DNA of 5,960 nucleotides from assembly GCA_002084865.1 (NCBI GenBank), contig NBMG01000042.1, forward strand, positions 1 through 5,960, read 5' to 3'. Below the pieces are notes generated by a model, which ran no database searches, had not been told where the DNA came from, and worked only from the letters and a program-made list of their open reading frames with translations. The position numbers and the translations under genes are program-made. Within the stretch, counting starts at the first letter, position 1; each line of letters opens with the position of its first letter. This DNA comes from Candidatus Atribacteria bacterium 4572_76 (GTDB taxonomy: Bacteria > Atribacterota > Phoenicimicrobiia > Phoenicimicrobiales > Phoenicimicrobiaceae). Below are positions 1 to 5,713 of the stretch, one piece after another.

Positions 1-1
1 G

Positions 2-1291
2 AACGAAAATATTAGTAATCTTCATAAAATAATTATTTTAGCTACCGCAATTGCTTTAGCTATCGCTTCCATAATTAGCTTAATAATCTCTTTGACCATT
101 ACCAGGCCTTTACAAGAAATGACCAAAGTTTCACAAAAGATTTCTAAGGGAAATTTTAGTAAAAAACTTAAAATTAATTCTCAAGATGAAGTAGGTCAAC
201 TTGCCGATAGTTTAAATCTAATGTCAGAGGAATTAGAGAATAAAATAAGGATTATCAGTGAAGATAAAGATAAGATGAGGGTAGTACTCTCCGGTGTTAT
301 TGAAGGAATAGTAGCTATAGATAAAGAAGGGAGGATTATACTTTTTAATCATGCCTTAAAAAATATGATTGATTGCTCTTCTGATATAGTTTTAGGAAAA
401 TTCCACTGGGAGATTATAAGAAATAACCAATTAAACGAACTTTTAAAAGAAGCTCTACAAAAAGGTCAGGCCTTGACTCGGGAAATAACCTTATTTTCTC
501 CTCAAGAGAAAATATTCCATGCTTCAGCCAATCCTCTAACCGAAAAGAATAAAGTCTGGGGGGCGGTAGTAGTTTTAAATGATATAACTGAAATTAAAAA
601 ATTAGAGAAAATGCGGTCGGAATTCGTAGCCAATGTTTCCCATGAGCTGCGTACTCCCCTTACCTCCATTCAGGGATTTGTAGAAACCTTGAAAGAAGGA
701 GCGATAAATAACCCGGAAAAGGCACAGTACTTTTTGGATATAATCGAAAAACAGAGTAACAGATTAAATAACTTAATTGAAGAACTATTGCAACTTTCAA
801 AAATAGAATCCCAAGAGATAGCTATGAATTTACAATCAATAAATTTAAGAGATTTAATCGATAAGACCATTTTAGAGTTTAAAGAAAAAATTGACCAAAA
901 AGAACAGCAGGTTAAAATTAATATTTCTCCTCAGCTCCCCTTAGTAAAAGCAGATCCGGAACAGATTGAAGTAGTTTTCAGAAATCTTTTAGATAATGCT
1001 ATAAAATATACCCCTAACCGGGGAAAAATCTCTATCTCCGCCTTAGAAAAAGCAGAAAACATTTATATTGAAGTCGCTGATAATGGCATAGGTATTTCAG
1101 CCGAACATCTACCCAGAATCTTCGAACGTTTTTATCGAGCAGACAAGGACCGTTCCCGAAAATTAGGAGGGACTGGTTTAGGACTTGCCATTGTAAAACA
1201 TATTGTCCAAGCTAACCAAGGGACGATAGGAGTTGAAAGCAAACCAGGAAAAGGCTCGAAATTTTTCTTTACCCTTCCTAAAAATTCTTGA
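2..1291 (+). CDS. phoR: PhoR-type sensor histidine kinase, 5' truncated by window edge
   Basis: The frame is open from base 2 and gives 429 visible residues, so the true start lies upstream; the TTG at 92 falls between a membrane helix and the HAMP domain and is not a believable start. Counting from the first visible codon, residues about 10-31 are a hydrophobic helix (the last transmembrane segment), about 32-85 a HAMP linker, and about 90-200 a PAS domain. The HisKA motif SHELRTPLTSI follows, with phospho-accepting His214 (codon 641-643). The HATPase domain has the N-box NLLDNAIKYTP (Asn332), G1 box DNGIGIS, F box FERFYR and G2 box GGTGLGLA. This is the PhoR/WalK architecture. Its place directly before a pst operon makes phosphate-starvation sensing the best inference. 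Its product should autophosphorylate and pass phosphate to a PhoB/PhoP regulator, which is not in the window. No clear intrinsic terminator follows, so read-through into pstS is possible. A WalK-like or other kinase cannot be excluded from sequence alone. Confidence 0.9.
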   Translation, partial: NENISNLHKIIILATAIALAIASIISLIISLTITRPLQEMTKVSQKISKGNFSKKLKINSQDEVGQLADSLNLMSEELENKIRIISEDKDKMRVVLSGVIEGIVAIDKEGRIILFNHALKNMIDCSSDIVLGKFHWEIIRNNQLNELLKEALQKGQALTREITLFSPQEKIFHASANPLTEKNKVWGAVVVLNDITEIKKLEKMRSEFVANVSHELRTPLTSIQGFVETLKEGAINNPEKAQYFLDIIEKQSNRLNNLIEELLQLSKIESQEIAMNLQSINLRDLIDKTILEFKEKIDQKEQQVKINISPQLPLVKADPEQIEVVFRNLLDNAIKYTPNRGKISISALEKAENIYIEVADNGIGISAEHLPRIFERFYRADKDRSRKLGGTGLGLAIVKHIVQANQGTIGVESKPGKGSKFFFTLPKNS

Positions 1292-1350
1292 TTTTAAACT
1301 AACCCTCTTTTTATTTAGTCTCTTTAGAGTGAATTAAAAAACCCGTTATA

Positions 1351-1397
1351 AAAATCTACAAATTACATCTATCTGCCTCTAAAAACTACAAATTATA
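1351..1397. repeat. Two near-identical 17-nt direct repeats upstream of the Pho box
   Basis: Bases 1351-1367 and 1381-1397 agree at 15 of 17 positions and share the exact 10-mer CTACAAATTA (1356-1365 and 1386-1395), starting exactly 30 nt apart. They lie in the non-coding gap just upstream of the Pho box. They could be extra regulator contacts or simply AT-rich chance similarity. The rest of 1292-1400 shows no ORF and no convincing terminator; the only local hairpin is the weak CTCTTTAGAG at 1320-1329. Confidence 0.4.
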
Positions 1398-1400
1398 AAA

Positions 1401-1439
1401 TTAACCAAATCTTAATTAATCTGTAATCAAAATGTAACA
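1401..1439 (+). promoter_or_regulatory. Pho box: four hexamers at 11-nt spacing before pstS
   Basis: Four related hexamers start at 1401 (TTAACC), 1412 (TTAATT), 1423 (GTAATC) and 1434 (GTAACA), exactly 11 nt apart. This is the arrangement known for Bacillus PhoP sites (TTAACA-like repeats with about 5-nt spacers). The last two repeats also read CTGTAAT-CAAA-ATGTAAC (1421-1438), two 7-mers with a 4-nt AT-rich spacer, as in the E. coli PhoB box. Together with its place before pstS, this supports binding by the PhoB/PhoP regulator that partners the upstream kinase. The motif is degenerate and the region is very AT-rich, so binding is inferred. Confidence 0.65.
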
Positions 1440-1453
1440 TTAGAAATTTAAAC

Positions 1454-1459
1454 TAAAAT
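1454..1459 (+). promoter_or_regulatory. Candidate -10 element of the pstS promoter
   Basis: TAAAAT matches TATAAT at five of six positions and begins 15 nt after the last Pho-box hexamer. No good -35 hexamer stands at normal spacing, which is typical of activator-dependent Pho promoters where the regulator takes the place of -35 contacts. Transcription would begin near 1465-1470, leaving a short leader before the Shine-Dalgarno at 1480-1486. AT-richness makes chance matches common. Confidence 0.45.
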
Positions 1460-1494
1460 CAGAATCAAAAAAACATTTTAGGAGGTATGATTTA

Positions 1495-2319
1495 ATGAAA
1501 AGAATTATTTTAATTCTAACTTTAGCTTGTCTTATCTTAACTTTAATGATCTCCATCTCACAGGCCGGGGAAGGACAGCTTGTTGTCCAGGGCTCAACTA
1601 CTGTTCTTCCTATAGCCCAAGCAGCTGCTGAAGTCTTTATGCAAAATAACCCTCAGGCAAACATTTCAGTACGAGGAGGGGGATCAGGGAATGGTATTGC
1701 CGCTCTAATTGAAGGAACTTGTGATATCGCTGATGCTTCGCGACCGATGAAGGTAAAAGAAATTTTACTCTGTCAGAAAAAAGGAATTAGCCCTGTTCCT
1801 CATATTGTAGCTATGGATGGAATCGCAATTATAGTCCATTCTTCTAACCCAATTCAAGGTTTAAATATAGAAGAGATAAAGGATATTTATACCGGAAAAA
1901 TATCCAATTGGAAAGAATTAGGGGGAGAAGACCGGAAGATTGTGGTGGTCTCCAGAGATTCCTCCAGCGGAACCTTTGAAACATTTGAAAAAATAGTATT
2001 AAAGGGTAAAAAAGTTATCCCCGAATCTCTTGCTCAGGCCTCTAATCAAACAGTAGCCACAGTTATCAGTACCACTAAAGGAGCTATCGGCTATGTAGGA
2101 TTAGGATATATTAGTAATACTGTAAAGGCTTTACCGGTAAACGGAGTAATCCCGGAACGAAAAACTGTAGTTAGTGGTAAGTATCCTATCTCCCGTCCTC
2201 TTTATATGTATACTGATGGAGCACCTCAAGGGGTAGCTAAAGATTTTCTTAAGTTTATCTGCTCTAAAGAAGGACAAAAAATAGTTGAAAAACAAGGATT
2301 TGTACCTTTAAGTTTTTGA
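1495..2319 (+). CDS. pstS: PstS, phosphate-binding protein of the Pst ABC transporter
   Basis: This 274-residue protein captures phosphate outside the inner membrane and delivers it to PstCA. The ATG is well placed 8 nt after the strong Shine-Dalgarno AGGAGGT (1480-1486). Residues 1-24 form a type I signal peptide: KR, a hydrophobic core, then SQA before Gly25. Cys12 (TLAC) is a poor lipobox inside the core, so a soluble periplasmic protein is more likely than a lipoprotein. Ligand-site motifs of the family are present: GSTT (33-36), GGGSGNG (61-67), DIADASRP (77-84) and SRDSSSGTF (153-161). In a by-eye alignment Arg83 sits where E. coli PstS has its phosphate-contacting Asp56; SR at this place is usual in the shorter PstS subfamily to which this protein belongs. 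Three cysteines (76, 93 and one in FICSKEG) remain in the mature protein. It is the first gene of the operon, right after the Pho box. Confidence 0.96.
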   Translation: MKRIILILTLACLILTLMISISQAGEGQLVVQGSTTVLPIAQAAAEVFMQNNPQANISVRGGGSGNGIAALIEGTCDIADASRPMKVKEILLCQKKGISPVPHIVAMDGIAIIVHSSNPIQGLNIEEIKDIYTGKISNWKELGGEDRKIVVVSRDSSSGTFETFEKIVLKGKKVIPESLAQASNQTVATVISTTKGAIGYVGLGYISNTVKALPVNGVIPERKTVVSGKYPISRPLYMYTDGAPQGVAKDFLKFICSKEGQKIVEKQGFVPLSF

Positions 2320-2334
2320 ATAATCAAAAATTAT

Positions 2335-2340
2335 GAGGAG
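2335..2340 (+). promoter_or_regulatory. Ribosome binding site fixing the TTG start of pstC
   Basis: GAGGAG lies 6 nt before the TTG at 2347. The pstC frame is closed upstream by the pstS stop at 2317-2319, and the next in-frame ATG is far inside the protein, after the first membrane helices. The TTG is therefore the only sensible start. Confidence 0.8.
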
Positions 2341-2346
2341 TATAAT

Positions 2347-3231
2347 TTGAAAGGGAAATTTTTTTTAAAAGAAAAGATAATAAAAAATATATTTCTACTC
2401 TCTTCACTTACTTCTATATTCTTCTTGGTGGGTATAAGTTTAATTTTATTCAAGGAAGGACTTCCCCTTTTTAGAGAAATCAATTTTATAAAATTTCTCT
2501 GGGGGAAGTCCTGGTATCCTACTTGTGACCCCCCTGAGTTTGGAGTACTCCCTTTAATTCTCGGTTCTTTTTGGATTACCTTAGGGGCATTGATTATAGC
2601 AGTTCCTCTGGGAATTTCTGCGGCTATTTATATCTCCGAATTAGCCACTCCAAAAGTAAGAAATTTTTTAAAATTGGCCATCGAAATGCTGACCGGTATC
2701 CCCTCGGTAATTTATGGCTTTTTAGGAATAGTAGTTTTAGGCCCCTGGCTGCAAAATCTTTTAGATTTACCTATAGGGCTTTGCTCCCTTACCGCTTCTC
2801 TACTCCTTGCCCTTATGACTATCCCTACCATTACCAGCCTTTCTGAGGAAGCACTTTTTTCAGTCTCCAAAGATTACAAGGAAGCATCCTATGCTTTAGG
2901 GGCAACCAAATGGGAAACTATAATAAAGGTCATAGTACCTGCCGCTTTTTCGGGAATTAGTACAGCAGTTTTGTTAGGTATGGGTAGAGCTATTGGTGAG
3001 ACTATGACGGTATTGATGGTAGCCGGTGGAGCAGCAGTTATCCCTCGTTCTTTCTTGCAACCAGCACGACCGATAACTGCCACTATTGCCTTAGAGATGG
3101 GTGAAGCTGTAGTGGGGAGCAGTCATTATCATGCCTTATTCAGCCTTGCCTGTATTCTTTTTATGGTAAGCTTGGCTCTTAATTTAACTGCTGATTATTT
3201 TTTAACCAAATTTAGGAGAACTTCTCAATGA
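2347..3231 (+). CDS. pstC: PstC, inner-membrane permease subunit of the phosphate transporter
   Basis: This 294-residue protein is one of the two channel-forming subunits. It starts with TTG, justified by the GAGGAG site 6 nt upstream and the lack of any other suitable start. About six hydrophobic helices are visible (roughly residues 13-35, 66-95, 115-138, 145-164, 204-230 and 262-285), as expected for PstC. The family motif LTGIPSVIYGFLGI is at 115-128. The cytoplasmic EAA loop, EASYALGATKWETIIKVIVP (179-198), docks onto the ATPase PstB. GRAIGETM (213-220) matches the conserved segment after the loop. The large extracytoplasmic loop between the first two helices holds WYPTCDPPEFG, a typical PstC stretch. 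It follows pstS by 27 nt and overlaps pstA by 4 nt (ATGA at 3228-3231), so it is translated as part of the same operon. Confidence 0.96.
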   Translation: MKGKFFLKEKIIKNIFLLSSLTSIFFLVGISLILFKEGLPLFREINFIKFLWGKSWYPTCDPPEFGVLPLILGSFWITLGALIIAVPLGISAAIYISELATPKVRNFLKLAIEMLTGIPSVIYGFLGIVVLGPWLQNLLDLPIGLCSLTASLLLALMTIPTITSLSEEALFSVSKDYKEASYALGATKWETIIKVIVPAAFSGISTAVLLGMGRAIGETMTVLMVAGGAAVIPRSFLQPARPITATIALEMGEAVVGSSHYHALFSLACILFMVSLALNLTADYFLTKFRRTSQ

Positions 3232-4082
3232 AAAAAAGAAGAGACAAAGAAAAATTAGCCTACTTATTCCTTACATCAATGGTAATGATAATTTTATCTT
3301 CTGTTTTTATGATGTTTTATTTTATTATTTCCAGAGGGATAAAAGTAATTAACTGGCAATTTCTAACCCAGATGCCCCAAAAAGGAATGACAGCTGGCGG
3401 CATCTTTCCTGCCATCCTGGGCACGCTTTATTTAACTATTGGAGCAATCTGTTTTGCTCTCCCTCTGGGAACCTCTGCCGCCATATATTTAACTGAATAT
3501 TCCGCCCAAAATCGATTGATAAGGATAATTCGAATAGGTATTAACAATTTAGCCGGAGTACCCTCAGTAGTCTTTGGACTTTTTGGTCTGGCAATATTTG
3601 TAAAATTTCTAAATTTTGGCGTTTCTATCCTTTCAGGAAGTTTAACTTTAGGTATATTAATCCTACCTACTATAATTCGAGCTAGTGAGGAAGCTCTCTC
3701 GGCAGTTCCTCAATCTTTCCGGGAAGCATCTTTAGCTTTGGGAGCTACCAAGTGGCAAACCATTCAGAAGGTTATCTTGCCTAACTCAATCTCTGGAATT
3801 TTAACCGGTTCGATACTTTCTATTGGACGAGCAGCGGGAGAAACCGCCCCCATTCTTTTTACAGCAGCAACCTTTTATACCATGCGGCTTCCTAACTCTA
3901 TTTTCAGTGAAGTTCAAACTCTACCTTATCATATTTATGCCTTAATGACCGAAGGAACCCATCCAGAATCTCAAGTGCCTATTGCCTATGGAACAGCTTT
4001 GGTTTTAGTTCTTCTGGTTTTAGGATTAAATTTAATTGCCTTCGCTTTACGTAATCGATTTAGAAGGAGTAAAAAATGGTAG
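3228..4082 (+). CDS. pstA: PstA, inner-membrane permease subunit of the phosphate transporter
   Basis: This 284-residue second channel subunit pairs with PstC. Its ATG overlaps the pstC stop (ATGA), with AGGAGA at 3214-3219 as ribosome binding site. A basic N-terminus (KKRRDK) precedes the first hydrophobic helix (about 11-35), and five more helices follow, the last near 253-275. The motif LAGVPSVVFGLFGLAIF (108-124) is typical of PstA. The EAA loop EASLALGATKWQTIQKVILP (166-185) contacts PstB and closely mirrors the loop in PstC. GRAAGETAPILFTA (200-213) is a PstA hallmark and separates it from PstC, which has GETMTVLMVAGGAA there. The C-terminus overlaps the pstB start by 7 nt, pointing to translational coupling. 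Confidence 0.96.
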   Translation: MKKRRDKEKLAYLFLTSMVMIILSSVFMMFYFIISRGIKVINWQFLTQMPQKGMTAGGIFPAILGTLYLTIGAICFALPLGTSAAIYLTEYSAQNRLIRIIRIGINNLAGVPSVVFGLFGLAIFVKFLNFGVSILSGSLTLGILILPTIIRASEEALSAVPQSFREASLALGATKWQTIQKVILPNSISGILTGSILSIGRAAGETAPILFTAATFYTMRLPNSIFSEVQTLPYHIYALMTEGTHPESQVPIAYGTALVLVLLVLGLNLIAFALRNRFRRSKKW

Positions 4083-4861
4083 ATAAAATCATTCAAAAAG
4101 AAAATAACATAAAGATGCAGGTCAAAAATCTAAATTTTTACTATGAAAAAAATCAAGTGCTAAAAAATATAAATCTTATTGTAAAAAGCAATGCCGTAAC
4201 TGCTATTATAGGTCCCTCGGGATGTGGTAAATCCACTTTTATTCGAACTCTTAATCGAATGAATGATGTTATTTCAGGAACAAAGATAGAAGGAGATATT
4301 TTATTTAATCACAAAAATATCTATGCTGAAGATGTGGATGTAGTAGAAATTCGAAGAAAAATAGGAATGGTCTTTCAAAAACCTAACCCCTTCCCTAAAT
4401 CTATCTTCGAAAATGTTGCCTATGGACTCCGAATTAATGGTTTCGTTAAAGGCAAGAATGAGTTGAGAGAACGGGTAGAGAATAGCTTGCAAGCTGCTGC
4501 CTTATGGGAAGAAGTTAAAGACCGGCTGAATACCCCCGCTTTAGATCTATCGGGCGGACAGCAGCAACGACTATGTATTGCCCGGGCTCTGGCTATTAAA
4601 CCTGAAGTAATTCTTTTTGATGAACCCTGCTCTGCCTTAGACCCTATCGCTACCGCCAAGATTGAGGAATTGATTCAGAGGTTAAAAGAAAAATATACTA
4701 TAGTTATTGTCACCCACAATATGCAGCAGGCAGCTCGCGTTTCGGATTTGACAGCTTTTTTGATGTTGGGAGAATTAATTGAATTTGATAAGACCGAAAA
4801 GATTTTCACTAACCCCAGTCAAAAAATTACCGAAGATTATATTACCGGCCGCTTTGGCTAA
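4076..4861 (+). CDS. pstB: PstB, ATPase subunit of the phosphate transporter
   Basis: This 261-residue cytoplasmic ATPase powers phosphate import through PstCA and is the usual length for PstB. All ABC motifs are intact: Walker A GPSGCGKST (46-54), Q-loop Gln101 in FQKPNPFPKSI, signature LSGGQQQR (158-165), Walker B VILFDEP (178-184) with catalytic Glu183, D-loop SALD (186-189) and switch His214 in THNMQQA. PstB-specific features include LNRMND after Walker A, FQKPNPFP and DEPCSALDP. The ATG at 4076 lies inside the end of pstA and has a GAAGGAGT site at 4063-4070. The first dozen residues (to about Met14) are polar and poorly conserved, so a later start is conceivable, but the overlap and ribosome site favour 4076. 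Confidence 0.97.
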   Translation: MVDKIIQKENNIKMQVKNLNFYYEKNQVLKNINLIVKSNAVTAIIGPSGCGKSTFIRTLNRMNDVISGTKIEGDILFNHKNIYAEDVDVVEIRRKIGMVFQKPNPFPKSIFENVAYGLRINGFVKGKNELRERVENSLQAAALWEEVKDRLNTPALDLSGGQQQRLCIARALAIKPEVILFDEPCSALDPIATAKIEELIQRLKEKYTIVIVTHNMQQAARVSDLTAFLMLGELIEFDKTEKIFTNPSQKITEDYITGRFG

Positions 4862-4866
4862 ATGAA

Positions 4867-4905
4867 TTAGTCGTTAGTTTTAAATGCAAAATACAAGATA
4901 CAAAA
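4867..4905. repeat. Degenerate heptamer repeats in the pstB-phoU spacer
   Basis: Within the 100-nt gap, 4867-4880 reads as two 7-nt units (TTAGTCG, TTAGTTT). 4885-4905 reads as three more 7-nt units of a different kind (TGCAAAA, TACAAGA, TACAAAA). This looks like the remains of short period-7 tandem repeats. The tract also contains an ATG at 4884 that is in frame with phoU but has no ribosome binding site. No terminator or promoter is convincing in this spacer. Confidence 0.45.
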
Positions 4906-4947
4906 TTAGTAATGAATTGAGGAATGGTTCTTTGAATCAAAATAACC

Positions 4948-4953
4948 AGGAGG
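4948..4953 (+). promoter_or_regulatory. Ribosome binding site fixing the ATG start of phoU
   Basis: AGGAGG stands 8 nt before the ATG at 4962. The other in-frame ATG, at 4884, has only an AT-rich repeat tract ahead of it, and its extra 26 codons translate to polar low-complexity sequence. This decides the phoU start in favour of 4962. Confidence 0.9.
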
Positions 4954-4961
4954 ATAAAAAA

Positions 4962-5624
4962 ATGGAAAGGCAATTTGACCAAGAATTAAATATTCTAAAA
5001 GAAGATTTATTAAAAATGGCTTCTTTAGCTGAAGATGCTATTGCCAAATCAATAAAGGCTTTAGTAGAAAGAGATTCAACTTTAGCCCAGGAAGTAATAG
5101 ACCGAGACAGAGAAATTAACCTTTTGGAGATAGAAATAAATAATCAATGTTTAAAACTTTTGGCCTTGAAACAGCCTATGGCTGTTGATTTGAGGTTTAT
5201 TACTTCTACTATGAAAATTGTTAGTCACTTAGAAAGAATAGCAGACCAGGCGGTAAATATTTCCCAAAGGACACTCGAATTAATAAAACAACCCTTACTT
5301 AAACCTTTAATTGATATCCCCCGAATGGCAAAATTGGCTCAAGAGATGGTGATAACTTCGATAGATTCTCTTGTAAATAAAGATTCTCTTCTGGCTAAAA
5401 GAATCGGGGGAAGAGATAATTTGGTTGATGATTTAAATGACCAAATATTTAGAGAACTTTTAACTTATATGATAGAGGACCCCAGAACTATAAAAAGAGC
5501 GATAGAATTAATTTTAGTTGGCCGTCATTTAGAAAGAATTGCCGATTTAGCCACTAATATAAGTGAGGAAGTTGTGTTTATATTAAATGGTAAAAATATA
5601 AAACATCCCAATCAGGAAAAATAA
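4962..5624 (+). CDS. phoU: PhoU, phosphate signalling and transport regulator
   Basis: This 220-residue all-helical cytoplasmic protein links the Pst transporter to PhoR and keeps the Pho response off when phosphate is plentiful; it also restrains uptake. The start at 4962 is chosen because of AGGAGG 8 nt upstream and because the protein then begins at the usual PhoU N-terminus (MERQFDQELNILKEDLLKMA). A longer reading from 4884 would add 26 residues unlike the family. Two homologous halves each carry the metal-binding-type signature: HLERIADQAVNIS at 89-101 and HLERIADLATNIS at 189-201. They are exactly 100 residues apart and identical at 11 of 13 positions, reflecting the internal PhoU duplication. 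The length of 220 fits the family (about 215-240). It is the last gene of the operon, 100 nt after pstB, and ends 6 nt before a large inverted repeat. Confidence 0.95.
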   Translation: MERQFDQELNILKEDLLKMASLAEDAIAKSIKALVERDSTLAQEVIDRDREINLLEIEINNQCLKLLALKQPMAVDLRFITSTMKIVSHLERIADQAVNISQRTLELIKQPLLKPLIDIPRMAKLAQEMVITSIDSLVNKDSLLAKRIGGRDNLVDDLNDQIFRELLTYMIEDPRTIKRAIELILVGRHLERIADLATNISEEVVFILNGKNIKHPNQEK

Positions 5625-5630
5625 TTTCTT

Positions 5631-5713
5631 ATGATACAGGGGACGGTTCTCTGTATTAATAATGATTTTGAATTTTAAACCAAATTAACACAGAGAACCG
5701 TCCCCTGTATCAT
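5631..5713. repeat. REP-like inverted repeat pair between convergent genes
   Basis: Arms of 24 nt at 5631-5654 and 5690-5713 are perfect reverse complements, separated by 35 nt. After one mismatch, 5656-5660 and 5684-5688 add five more pairs. Each arm holds the 19-mer ACAGGGGACGGTTCTCTGT (5636-5654, and its reverse complement at 5690-5708). That 19-mer can itself fold into an 8-bp stem with loop CGG, using two G-T wobbles, and flanking bases extend the stem. Small palindromes with G-T wobbles placed as opposed pairs between genes are typical of REP/BIME elements mobilised by RAYT-type Y1 transposases; none is in this window. The arms are much more GC-rich than their surroundings. No T-run follows at once in either direction, so a role as a classic intrinsic terminator is uncertain, though the structure could protect mRNA 3' ends. 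Confidence 0.8.

Noticed and set aside
670..870. A minus-strand open frame opposite the kinase HisKA region
   Set aside because: It is a shadow of phoR with no start signal or recognisable protein.
92..1291. TTG at 92 as the start of the kinase
   Set aside because: It would cut off the membrane helix just before HAMP; the open frame continues to the window edge.
1487..1495. Mini-ORF ATG-ATT-TAA overlapping the pstS start
   Set aside because: Its ATG directly abuts the Shine-Dalgarno with no spacing, so initiation there is unlikely.
1728..1746. Arg83 in PstS at the position of E. coli Asp56 as a sign of altered specificity
   Set aside because: SR at this site is common in shorter PstS proteins and the pst gene context is complete, so it is family variation.
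2317..2349. pstS and pstC are in the same frame, separated by one TGA and nine sense codons, hinting at read-through fusion
   Set aside because: A good ribosome site precedes the pstC TTG, and a fusion would join an exported protein to a permease; same-frame placement has a one-in-three chance.
2571..2846. A 91-codon open frame inside pstC in another frame
   Set aside because: It lies wholly within a clearly conserved pstC, has no family resemblance and no ribosome site.
4420..4659. A 79-codon minus-strand open frame opposite pstB
   Set aside because: It is antisense to the conserved ATPase motifs, and its composition is what the complement of pstB would give.
4921..4937. Possible decayed copy of the REP unit (GGAATGGTTCTTTGAAT) before phoU
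   Set aside because: It matches the REP core at about 13 of 17 positions by eye but lacks the palindrome, so chance is a fair explanation.
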